Source of the DNA: Paraburkholderia phenazinium | GTDB lineage: Bacteria > Pseudomonadota > Gammaproteobacteria > Burkholderiales > Burkholderiaceae | Length of the DNA: 64,000 nucleotides | Direction: 5' to 3' | Assembly: GCF_900142845.1 (NCBI RefSeq) | Contig: NZ_FSRU01000001.1 | Span: 310,001 to 374,000 of the forward strand | Shown: positions 8,389 through 16,663 of the stretch, in pieces | How positions within the stretch are numbered: the stretch's first letter is position 1 | Layout: every line of letters starts with the position of its first letter | The notes under the pieces: generated by a model | Seen by the model: only the letters and a program-made list of their open reading frames with translations | Database searches by the model: none | Told to the model about the DNA's origin: nothing | Program-made: the position numbers and the translations under genes

Positions 8389-9765
8389 TCAGGTCAGGAC
8401 ACTCCACATGACAAGCGTGAGCACGAGGCCGACCACCGACACGATGGTCTGCAGGATTGACCAGACGAACACCGTCTGCTTCAGTTTCAGGCCGAAGTAC
8501 TCGCGCACCATCCAGAAGCCCGCGTCGTTGACGTGGCAGAAGAACACCGAGCCTGCGCCGATTGCCAACGCCATCAGCGAATCGTGCGTAGGACTCAGAC
8601 CGATGACGACCGGGGCCACGATGCCGGCCGTCGTCGTCGTGGCGACGGTGGCCGAGCCGGTGGCCTGACGCAACGCGACGGCGATCAGCCACGCAAGCAG
8701 GATCAGCGGCATATGGGCGCCCACGGCGATCTTGCCGACTGTCGTGCTGATGCCGGCCACCACCAGCGCCTGCTTGAGCCCTCCGCCTGCGCCGATGGTC
8801 AGCAGCAGCGCGGCGATGGGCGGCAGGCTCTTGCGCAGGATGCCGCCGACCCGATCACGCGGCATGCCCCGCGACCAGCCGAGCGCCACAATGGCAAACA
8901 GGACGGTGAGCCCCAGTGCGACCAACGGCTCACCGAGAAAGTTGAGCGCGTTAAAGAGAAAGGTCTCCGGCTGAAGCAGCAGCTTGGCGACCGTGCGGCC
9001 CAACATCAGAATCACCGGCAACAGGATGGTGATCAGCGAGATGGCGAAGCTGGGCGGCTCGGCAGCATCCTGCTGAGCCGTGAACAGTTTGCCCATTTCT
9101 TCCGGCTCGGGCACGTGCATGCGCTTCGACAGCCAGAGGCCGTAGACCGGACCGGCCAGAATTACCGCCGGAATCGCGACCACCAGCCCGAGCAGCAGCG
9201 TGAGACCGAGATCGGCGTGCAGTGCGCTAACGGCGATCAGCGGACCCGGGTGCGGCGGCAACAGCGCGTGGAGTGTCGTCATGCCGGCCAGCGCGGGAAT
9301 CGCGATAAGCAGGATCGGCTGTTTGGAGCGGCGCGCCATGACGAAGATGATCGGCACCATCATCACTAGCCCGACTTCAAAAAACAGCGGCAAACCGATG
9401 ATGATGGCGACCAGTGCCATCATCCAGGGCAGCAATCGCGGCGTGGAATGCTTGAGGATCGTCGATACGAGCCGGTCCGCGGCGCCGGACTCCGCCATGA
9501 GCGCACCCAGCATCGCTCCCAGCGCGATGATGATCCCCACGTCGCCCAGCAGCGCACCCGCGCCTTTGCTGAACGCACCGGCCACGGCCTCGAGCGGCAA
9601 GCCGGCGGCGAATCCCGCAGCGAACGTGCCGACCAGAATCGACAGGAACGGCGCGAGTTTCAGCACGCTGATGAAAACGATGATCAGCGCGAGCCCGAGC
9701 ACGCACGAAAGGATCAGTTGGGTGTCGTGGGGCGACCACGGCGCGAGTGTTGTCGGTAAATGCAC
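8389..9765 (-). CDS. GntP-family gluconate/organic-acid permease
   Basis: This inner-membrane proton symporter has about 458 residues and roughly 12-14 hydrophobic helices. Family signatures include GLPLFFEVGLVMMVPIIF, LLPPHPGPL and RQATGSATVATTTTAG. GntP members carry gluconate, but related substrates (fructuronate, glycerate, hydroxy acids) are common, so the substrate is uncertain. I prefer the GTG start at 9765, preceded by AAAAGGGA. A GTG at 9792 is in frame. No gluconate kinase is adjacent. Confidence 0.88.
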   Translation of the reverse strand: MHLPTTLAPWSPHDTQLILSCVLGLALIIVFISVLKLAPFLSILVGTFAAGFAAGLPLEAVAGAFSKGAGALLGDVGIIIALGAMLGALMAESGAADRLVSTILKHSTPRLLPWMMALVAIIIGLPLFFEVGLVMMVPIIFVMARRSKQPILLIAIPALAGMTTLHALLPPHPGPLIAVSALHADLGLTLLLGLVVAIPAVILAGPVYGLWLSKRMHVPEPEEMGKLFTAQQDAAEPPSFAISLITILLPVILMLGRTVAKLLLQPETFLFNALNFLGEPLVALGLTVLFAIVALGWSRGMPRDRVGGILRKSLPPIAALLLTIGAGGGLKQALVVAGISTTVGKIAVGAHMPLILLAWLIAVALRQATGSATVATTTTAGIVAPVVIGLSPTHDSLMALAIGAGSVFFCHVNDAGFWMVREYFGLKLKQTVFVWSILQTIVSVVGLVLTLVMWSVLT

Positions 9766-9994
9766 GATGTCCCTTTTGTTGATTGACGCCACCGCGGTTA
9801 TGCGCGGTGACGGCGATTGTAGCGGGCCTCGGGGTGGGGTGTGATGAAGCCGGCTTTAGCTTTCAGGGGCTCATATCGAGAACGTGGGGTCGGCGGGGCG
9901 ACGACGCGGGTGTTCTCGATGGCGAGCGATTTTCTTGCGCTGTGTTTCTGTGCTTTTGTGGGCTGGGTCGGTCAGGTGGAGGCAACGGGTGAAT

Positions 9995-10354
9995 TCAGTC
10001 GAATAGCACTTTGACATTTTCGGGTGGCCGTCCGATGACCGCTCGTCCATTGCGTACGACGATCGGACGTTGCATCAGGATGGGGTGTTTCTCGATCGCT
10101 TCGTATAACTGATCGTCGGAGAGTTCGGCGCTGTTCAGGCCTAGATGTTTGTATTCGGCTTCCGTGTCGCGCAGCATCTCGCGGACGGGGCAATCCAGCA
10201 TGACGTTTAATGCTTTCAGTTGCTCCACCGACAAGGGTTGCTTCAGATATTCGACGACTTCGACGGGTTCGTTCGCGACGTTGTAGGTGTCGGCGATCAA
10301 CTCGCATGCGCCGCGCGATTTGGAACAGCGAGGGTTGTGATAGATCGTGATCAT
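9995..10354 (-). CDS. arsC: Arsenate reductase, ArsC/glutaredoxin-coupled type
   Basis: The 119-residue protein has the ArsC family start MITIYHNPRCSKSR with the catalytic cysteine in NPRCSKSR. The family's anion-binding arginine near the RPIV segment (ILMQRPIVV) is also present. Full-length for the family. It reduces arsenate using glutathione/glutaredoxin. No ars operon genes surround it, so it may be a YfgD-like housekeeping relative rather than a resistance determinant. Confidence 0.87.
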   Translation of the reverse strand: MITIYHNPRCSKSRGACELIADTYNVANEPVEVVEYLKQPLSVEQLKALNVMLDCPVREMLRDTEAEYKHLGLNSAELSDDQLYEAIEKHPILMQRPIVVRNGRAVIGRPPENVKVLFD

Positions 10355-10546
10355 GGCGGCGTTCTGCTTGAAAAGGGGTGAGCGTGGGGAGGGAGGATTT
10401 TAGCTTTTAGTGTCCGATGCGGGGGGGGGCGTGACGGGGGGGGGGACGCGTGAAGGCGCGCATGACGCCATCTGTTAGACGGCGAGGCTAAGTCCTCGTA
10501 AGAGCCCGTGCTGCCGATCCGGTCAATCTCAGCGTCTCGGCACATT

Positions 10547-10562
10547 GTTTATGCGCATAAAG
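10547..10562. promoter_or_regulatory. parS-like centromere site 1
   Basis: The sequence is GTTTATGCGCATAAAG, with a perfect 14-bp palindromic core at 10548-10561. From memory, chromosome 2 parS sites of Burkholderia cenocepacia have the same core. This copy is about 430 bases upstream of parA. Confidence 0.8.
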
Positions 10563-10873
10563 ACCCTGCCTCGGTCGTCTCCAAACGATGCCCCGCGATT
10601 GCTCCTGCTCATAGCCAATGCCTCGACTCCGTTCACGCAGAGGCACCTCATTTGTGGTGCGGAGCACGCGGTTCGCAGAGCAGGCTCATGAACGGCCCCC
10701 TTGGTCCTTCCGCTCAACAGCACCCAAGGTAGCCAACACATCATCGTCACGGCCAGACGCCATAGTTCGCTCGATCGACCCACCTGTGAGTACGGACCTC
10801 CGGCCGTTGCCGTTGCCGTTCCGATTATTCACGCCGGCCCTCCGTTGCCGAGTCCGTCCGACCAGCCAGCCTC

Positions 10874-10889
10874 CTTTATGCGCATAAAC
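10874..10889. promoter_or_regulatory. parS-like centromere site 2
   Basis: The sequence is CTTTATGCGCATAAAC, the second copy of the same 14-bp palindrome. It lies about 100 bases before the parA start, where ParB binding could also affect parA transcription. Confidence 0.8.
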
Positions 10890-10991
10890 CTTGGCCAAAT
10901 GGCTAACGCGTCGCACGTTTACGACAAAAGCGATTGAAATACAAATTCATCAAGGTAAAATCCAACAGCGTCTAAAAAGAGGAGGTGAAGA

Positions 10992-11654
10992 TTGGCAGCA
11001 GAAATCATCGCGGTAACTCAGCAGAAGGGTGGGGTCGGGAAGAGCACTATCGCGATGCACCTCGGCGCTGCATTTCATGAGAAAGGTAAGCGCGTCCTCG
11101 TCGTTGACGCTGACGGACAAAACACGCTGGTTCACTGGACCAGAGCCTCATCGGATAGCGAAAACGGCATCCCGTTTCCGGTCGTCAACCTCTCCGAGTT
11201 CGATGGCCAGATCCACCGCGAGATCAAGAAGTTCGTGGGGGACTATGACATCATCGTCGTAGACTGCCCGCCCTCCATCACTGAGAAAGTCTCCGGCGTA
11301 GTCTTGCTCGCCGCGACCGTCGCCATCATCCCAACCTCGTCCTCACCAGCGGATTACTGGTCGAGCGTGGGCTTGGTCAAACTGATCCAGCAAGCGCAGG
11401 CGATGAACGAAGACCTGCGCGCGGTCTTCCTGCTCAACAAGACGGAAGAGAAGCGGATGCTGACCCGCGAACTCAAGCGCGCGCTGGAAGAACTGGGGTT
11501 CCCCTTGCTCAAAACCCAGATCCCCACCCGCGAAGCCTATAAGCAGGCCATGGCGCTAGGGCAGACCGTGCTGCAAATGAATGACCGCGGCGCCAAACTG
11601 GCCGCCGCCGAAGTACGGGCGTTCGCGGATGAAATCGCCGCCCTGCTCCCCTGA
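10992..11654 (+). CDS. parA: ParA-family partition ATPase
   Basis: The 220-residue protein has a deviant Walker A motif (QQKGGVGKSTIAMHLG), Walker A' DADGQN and a Walker B-like VVDCPPS. It is a Walker-type ATPase that segregates the replicon together with ParB and parS. It is short and lacks an N-terminal HTH, so it is the type Ib/chromosomal-like size class. The start is TTG at 10992 behind an ideal GGAGGTGAAG ribosome-binding site. No ATG fits the family start. parB follows after 24 bases, with a parS-like palindrome in the gap. Confidence 0.95.
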   Translation: MAAEIIAVTQQKGGVGKSTIAMHLGAAFHEKGKRVLVVDADGQNTLVHWTRASSDSENGIPFPVVNLSEFDGQIHREIKKFVGDYDIIVVDCPPSITEKVSGVVLLAATVAIIPTSSSPADYWSSVGLVKLIQQAQAMNEDLRAVFLLNKTEEKRMLTRELKRALEELGFPLLKTQIPTREAYKQAMALGQTVLQMNDRGAKLAAAEVRAFADEIAALLP

Positions 11655-11655
11655 A

Positions 11656-11669
11656 TTTATGCGCATAAA
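11656..11669. promoter_or_regulatory. parS-like centromere site 3 (parA-parB junction)
   Basis: A third perfect TTTATGCGCATAAA copy lies in the 24-base gap between the parA stop and the parB start. ParB loading here would sit within its own operon. Confidence 0.8.
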
Positions 11670-11678
11670 GGACACTGA

Positions 11679-12740
11679 ATGAAACCCTCCCAATTTGCCA
11701 AAGGCTTTCAAGCACGTCCGGACACGACTAGCAGCGAAAAGCGAACCGCCCTCGACCGCCTCAATGCCATCGATGGTCTGGTACAGAACGCACCGAAGGC
11801 GAGCGACTTTGCAGGCCGCTCCAGTCAGCCGGTTTCTGCCCCCGTCGTCGCCGAAGCCGACACCGCGGAATCGCTGAACGAGTCTGCCGCGTACCACGCA
11901 TGGCGCCTCGAGCACGGCTACCGCCCCGGCCAGGTGATCGAACTCACGCTGAAGTCGATCAAGCCCAGCCCGTTTAATCCGCGCCATTTTTATCTGAAGT
12001 CATCGATCGCGGAGCTCGCGGTCAATCTGGCGAAGCAGGGACAGCAGCAGGCGATCCATGTGATCCCCGACTACGACAATCCCGGCACGTATTTCGTCAG
12101 CGACGGCGGCCGCCGCGTGCGCGCGTTGAAGGAAGCCAATAAGGAATCGGTGAAGGCGATCGTCATTGATCTGCCCATTGGTCTCCAGAGCTACAAGCTC
12201 GGTTACGATCTCAACGTGCAGCGGGACTCGCAAACGGTGTTCGACAACGCGGTCGTATGGAAGCGCTTTCTGGACGAGAAGTACTTCCAAAGCCAGAAGG
12301 AGTTGGCCGAGCATCTCGGATTGGACGAGTCGACGGTCGCGGTTGCCTTGTCGATTGCCAAGTTGCCCGAGGTAGTCATGCAGGAGATGGTCGCGAGAAC
12401 AGATCGCTTCGGCTCGAACATGGCTTACCAGGTTGGCCGGTATCACTCCGCCCGCGGATCCGACTCCACGCTACGGCTGATCAACAAGATCCTGTCGGAC
12501 GATCTGAGTACGCGCCAGGTTGCCGACATCGTGAAGGGTCGCGCAACCGCGCAGGAGAGCACCAAGCCCGCGGGCCGGCAGCGCTACGCGCAGCGTCTCG
12601 AGATCAAGCTGGATGGGGTGTCGGTTGGCGATCTGAAGTCGTACGGCGATGACCGCATCGAACTGCGACTGAAGGGTCTGTCGAAGGAAAAGCGCGACGA
12701 CATCCTGAGGCAGATCGAGCAGATGTTGCAGCAGAAGTGA
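11679..12740 (+). CDS. parB: ParB-family centromere-binding CTPase
   Basis: The 353-residue protein has a disordered N-terminus beginning MKPSQFAKGF (ParA-interacting region in the family). The ParB/Srx domain follows (KPSPFNPRHFYL, then the CTP-binding box FVSDGGRRVRALKE). An HTH domain (KELAEHLGLDESTVAVALSI) comes next, and a C-terminal dimerisation region ends EQMLQQK. The canonical GERRxRA box reads GGRRVRA. It is co-transcribed with parA and ends at a hairpin facing the convergent rep gene. Confidence 0.94.
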   Translation: MKPSQFAKGFQARPDTTSSEKRTALDRLNAIDGLVQNAPKASDFAGRSSQPVSAPVVAEADTAESLNESAAYHAWRLEHGYRPGQVIELTLKSIKPSPFNPRHFYLKSSIAELAVNLAKQGQQQAIHVIPDYDNPGTYFVSDGGRRVRALKEANKESVKAIVIDLPIGLQSYKLGYDLNVQRDSQTVFDNAVVWKRFLDEKYFQSQKELAEHLGLDESTVAVALSIAKLPEVVMQEMVARTDRFGSNMAYQVGRYHSARGSDSTLRLINKILSDDLSTRQVADIVKGRATAQESTKPAGRQRYAQRLEIKLDGVSVGDLKSYGDDRIELRLKGLSKEKRDDILRQIEQMLQQK

Positions 12741-12747
12741 TTTGCAA

Positions 12748-12773
12748 GTGCGGCGTCGGCCGTGACGCCGCAC
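12748..12773. terminator. Terminator between convergent parB and repA
   Basis: A perfect 10-bp stem (GTGCGGCGTC / GACGCCGCAC) with a 6-base loop lies in the 60-base gap between the two convergent genes. Confidence 0.7.
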
Positions 12774-12803
12774 TAGTACGAATAAGCACCTGAAGCAGGT
12801 TTG

Positions 12804-14153
12804 TCAGGCTGCTCGGGACTGGCTCAAAGTGAAAGCGAGCAGGTCCCCGTCGGTCGGCTCACCCCACGTCTTGCGGGCGAGCCAGTCGAAGAACGCGGTC
12901 TCGGTGATCTTCGACTCCAGGCCGCGACGACGCCAGTCGTCGCGCATGTGCGTACCCAGATCCGGCAACTCGTCGTCCTCAAACGATCGACGCGCCAGTT
13001 CGCGGTCGGACTCGCCTTGCTCGTCATAGAGCGCACGCGCTTCCTTGCGACGATAAGCAGAATATTCGCCCAGCAGGCGTGCCTTGAGGTCGTCCGCCGG
13101 CGCCGCGACGGCCGCCTTGCCACCGCTGCCCGATGCCAGTGCCTCAACCGGCGGCGCATAACCCTTCTTCAACGCATCCTTGAACAACGCCGGCGCACTA
13201 CGCACCGGCGGCAGCGACGTGCTGCGCATGCGCTGTTCCGTCATCTGCAGTGCAGCGCGAATCCGGTTTTCCTCGCTGTCCGCGTAAAGCGTCTGCGCTT
13301 CCTTGAGCGGAATGCCGATCTTGACCATACGGTCGACGAGCGTGCTGTCGAAGACGTTCGGGTGCTCATCGAGCGCCAACATTGGCTGCTTGCGCTCCGT
13401 CACGCGAAACTGGATTTCGGCCACACGGCGACCTTCGCGATGCTCGATCAGCTCGACGAAGATGTTGGTTACCGCGTTCACCTCAGCAATAGCCGGACGC
13501 AGATAGTCACGCTTGAAGTACTTGTACTCGCGCTTTGCCTCGTCGCCGGCCTCTGTGTCGGGCGTGCCGGAGAGAATCGGACGCCACCATTCCCACGATT
13601 CGCGCATCGTGAGATGACTCGGATTGGTCAGATAGCGCACGCAGATCTCGTACAGCGCCAAGCCCGCGCTACTGCGCAGTTGGCTTTGGAACTGCAGGCT
13701 CAGACGCGCGTACTGAACCGGGTCGAGCAGCTTTTTCTTGATCTTGGGTGCAAACGAGAACTCGACCCACACGCGCCGCGTGGTCGGGTCTTCGAGAATT
13801 TCCGCGTCCGCGATCAGTGTGGAGATACCCCACTTGCGGCCAGGTTTCTGGCTGGAGGTGCCGGTACTCCATTCGACCTGCACCGACACCATCCGCCGCA
13901 GGTGTTCCTTGACGAGCGCGGTGTCGTTCGAGTCGAACGCCGAGTTGGCCACAATATCCGAGAGTAGCGCACGGTACGTGTCGCCGGACTCGTCGGCCTG
14001 CTGGGCGACCGCCAGCAGAACGTTGAACAGCTTTCGGGTGAGTAGGGTGATTTTGCCGCTCTTGGGCTGAATCGCGATCGCCTCAACGGCTTTGCGCAAT
14101 TCGGCGGAGCTAGGGCTCACCACATCAGTCTTCTTCGCGCGCTTCGTGGCCAT
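12804..14153 (-). CDS. repA: Rep_3-type replication initiator protein
   Basis: This protein has about 449 residues. From residue 15 it has the winged-helix initiator domain (AVEAIAIQPKSGKITLLTRK, then FNVLLAVAQQADESGDTYRA). A second domain follows with the family features YARLSLQFQSQLRSSAGLALYEI and YKYFKRDYLRPAIAEVN, and a charged C-terminal third (about residues 300-449) ends in FFDWLARKTWGEP. Rep_3 proteins bind iterons and melt the origin. The adjacent iteron array, upstream on the gene's 5' side, fits this. Start at MATKRAKK. An ATG 11 codons upstream (14186) is also open and neither has a strong ribosome-binding site. Confidence 0.92.
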   Translation of the reverse strand: MATKRAKKTDVVSPSSAELRKAVEAIAIQPKSGKITLLTRKLFNVLLAVAQQADESGDTYRALLSDIVANSAFDSNDTALVKEHLRRMVSVQVEWSTGTSSQKPGRKWGISTLIADAEILEDPTTRRVWVEFSFAPKIKKKLLDPVQYARLSLQFQSQLRSSAGLALYEICVRYLTNPSHLTMRESWEWWRPILSGTPDTEAGDEAKREYKYFKRDYLRPAIAEVNAVTNIFVELIEHREGRRVAEIQFRVTERKQPMLALDEHPNVFDSTLVDRMVKIGIPLKEAQTLYADSEENRIRAALQMTEQRMRSTSLPPVRSAPALFKDALKKGYAPPVEALASGSGGKAAVAAPADDLKARLLGEYSAYRRKEARALYDEQGESDRELARRSFEDDELPDLGTHMRDDWRRRGLESKITETAFFDWLARKTWGEPTDGDLLAFTLSQSRAA

Positions 14154-14272
14154 GCGTCGGGTCGAGGAGGGATTTGGCGAGAGCATACCGACTGTGGTGA
14201 AGCACGTCTATAGGGCGCCCCTCACCATTCCCGGTGAAGTGCGCTTACGGCTCCCGACTCACCTCGGTTCAC

Positions 14273-16277
14273 TCCCGAAAACGCTCACCTCAAGCGTTTC
14301 GGGCCAGGTTGCGGGCGTCGTTGCTCCTCGCGGGATAGGCAAAAATGCGCCTTTCCTGGCTCCATCCCGAAAGGGAGGTGTTTGCTCCCGTATCGACTCA
14401 CCCTAAAATTTCTCGCAAATTCTCGACTTGATTCGCACTCCTGGGTGGTCGGCACGGGTCGACCGGTCGGAAATCGCCGTGCGGGCCAAACCACTTACCA
14501 GGTTGGCGAGCGCAAACCCTGGAACCAGGCACTGGTATGGGTTTGCCGGAGATCGACTCGTTGTCGAGGACGCACCCATTGCGCGTGAAACGGCGCTGGG
14601 GGGATGCGCACAGCGTAGCCGTGACCGTCGGGTGAAGCTCGGCACCCCACGGCATAACCGGCGAGCCACGGTGAGCAGCGGCGATGCTCGTCGACGCACC
14701 GCTCGGATTTCGCGGCTCAGGGGCGACTCGTGGATCGTCCTGCGATCGATGGTGAGGCGCTCCACTCGGCACAAACGCACCGCTTCAGATCTCGCGCCCC
14801 TGGAGGGCAACACAGAATCGCCTACAGCCGATGGTGAGGCACTCCAGCCCACACGAACGCACCGCTTCGGATCCCGCTACCCCGGAGGTAACCCGCGGCC
14901 GCTTGCAACCTCGCTGAGGCGCTCCATCTCGCACTAACGCACTGCTCGCATCTTGCCGCCCTATGCAGCCACCTTGCGGACAAGACACAGGCCGCGACGT
15001 ATCGCCCCACGGCCAGCCCGGCGGCATACCGCGCCGTCTCGCCAGGCCCACTCGACCCACAAAGCGCCTGATTGCCGCAGTCGCAGCCTCCCACTGTGAA
15101 TGGCGCCAACACGTCAATGCCCCACCAGCGAGCGCCCGGGGGTTGGCCGAAGCAGGGCGGCGTTTTCGCGGCATCGCAGCAACAACGGCACGACTCAGGA
15201 GACGTATTCAGCTCAACCGGTCTACTTAGCCACGATTCAACAACCACTACCGCCCGAAATCCGCTTCACCCATCCCCCGAAAACACTCACCTTTGCTCCA
15301 GCCGAAGCCGCGAAAACACGCGGCCCGCGTCAAATCGCATTGGAATATCGCCCCAAAACGCTCCTGAAAAGCCTCACCTTTGATCGGAATCGCTCCTCGC
15401 TTGCGCACCCGCAGCACGGCCACATTCAGCTCCCGAAAAGACTCACCATTCTCACCAACCACTAAAATACTCTTACATTTCAATTAGTTATGGAACACAT
15501 ATCGAGTATCGCTTGAAATAATAGGTCCCGAAAAATCTCACCTTAGCTATCGGCTACTAGCGCCGGCCACCCGATCACCCCATCACGGCAATCTCCCGAA
15601 AAGACTCACCATTGAAGATTCGGTCCGGGCGAATTCGCTCTCACCAATCAAGCTCAGTGGGGCATTTCACGTAAGTAACCGCAAACTTCCTCCCGAAAAA
15701 CCTCACCTCAGGCGATTTTTAGCCTCCGAATAGCCCCCGGAAACGCTCACCTCAAGCATGAACGGTGCGGTTTCCGATGGCGCCGGAGCTCCCCTTCGAC
15801 GCCTCCCGAATAACCTCACCTTTGGCAGCCAATGCCCTTTCCCAGGTTCAATCAATGTCCTGGGACACGGAGAGGCCGCCACCTGCTCCCGCAAAACCTC
15901 ACCTTAGGGCATTGCATGCCCAAAAATCGGGCATAAATGCGGTCAGCCCCCGAAAAGCCTCACCTTGGGTACGCGTTTTCTCCCGCGTTGTCTCACCGGA
16001 GGCTTTTTGGGGCCTCGATTTACCCTAAAAAGAGCGTTTAAAATCTATCCCGAAAGCGCTCACCGCATCGATCGGGCAACGGCCAGGTCATTTTTACGTC
16101 CAGCCGGGCTGCCCGGCCCGTCTGGTCCCGCAAAATCTCACCTTTCGCCGGCCGGTACTTTGTAAGCAGCTCCTGAACCCGCTCACTCACTGTCCCGCAG
16201 GCCCTCACCACGGCCCCCGAACCCCATCACTCGACTATCCTGCAAGCCCTCACCAGGACTCCCGTAAAGCTTCACCT
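14273..16277 (-). repeat. Origin iteron array (about 20 copies of an 18-mer)
   Basis: Plus-strand consensus is TCCCGAAAANNCTCACCT. Copies start at 14273, 14386, 15275, 15362, 15431, 15526, 15594, 15691, 15735, 15804, 15887, 15948, 15981, 16048, 16126, 16171, 16193, 16238 and 16260, with a degenerate copy at 16215. All have the GGTGAG half on the minus strand. Variants with TCCTG occur at 15362, 16171 and 16238. From 15948 on, start-to-start distances are 33, 67, 78, 45, 22, 45 and 22, close to multiples of a DNA turn (about 11 bp). Confidence 0.9.
14690..14970. repeat. Four degenerate tandem repeats, period about 81 bp
   Basis: The word ACGCACCGCT (or ACGCACTGCT) recurs at 14694, 14775, 14857 and 14937, spacings 81, 82 and 80. 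The two best copies share GATGGTGAGGC-CTCCA about 27 bases upstream of the word, at 14748 and 14830. Copies are clearly diverged. The GGTGAGGC-CTCCA part resembles a half iteron in plus orientation. Confidence 0.7.
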
Positions 16278-16635
16278 GACCACGCTGAAACCCTTGCCTG
16301 GTAAGGATCTGCCGTGGCGTTAACGTTTTTAACAAGGGTTCAAGGGTGTTTACTTTTATTACTCTCAAGAATTTCCACCCCGCGCGTCCTTCGGACATCC
16401 CCCAAGTCGAACACCAGTCGGCATTCCGCTTCGTGAAACAGTGACGACACGCTGAAAAAACCGAAAAACTCGTTTCTTTCCAATGGCTTATTGACTATTC
16501 TTCGTTTTGTTTCACGGAAATTCTGCACTGGGCTACTACGGACTCGGCTATGTCGACCGAATCTGGCTCCCTTTGACGAGAAAGCCAGTTCGGCCTTCAT
16601 ATTTGTATCAAATACTACGTAATTTGTTATGATTC

Positions 16636-16647
16636 CTCGAATTCGAG
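16636..16647. promoter_or_regulatory. Palindrome before the KfrA-like gene
   Basis: CTCGAATTCGAG is a perfect 12-bp palindrome 16 bases before the ATG, next to an AT-rich stretch. KfrA proteins are known to repress their own promoters through inverted repeats, so this is a candidate operator (inference). Confidence 0.45.
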
Positions 16648-16663
16648 CAACGTCGAGGTGTAA

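Larger units (their letters stand above)
10355..10991. other. Partition-region intergenic DNA with parS-like sites
   Basis: This 640-base stretch lies between arsC and parA. It contains two homopolymeric G runs (G9 at 10421-10429, G10 at 10436-10445) and two TTTATGCGCATAAA palindromes. No convincing coding frame is present. Confidence 0.6.
14154..16663. other. Putative replication origin region (non-coding)
   Basis: About 2.5 kb has no believable gene. It holds iteron-like 18-mers (14273-16277), four degenerate ~81-bp tandem repeats (14690-14970), and AT-rich segments near 15464-15536, 16020-16047, 16320-16365 and 16596-16640 that could be unwinding elements. It lies between the start of the rep gene and the KfrA-like gene. 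I found no perfect TTATCCACA DnaA box in it. Confidence 0.8.

Noticed and set aside
14428..14937. 169-residue plus-strand ORF in the origin region
   Set aside because: Arginine-rich, overlaps the tandem repeats, and has no ribosome-binding site or domain.
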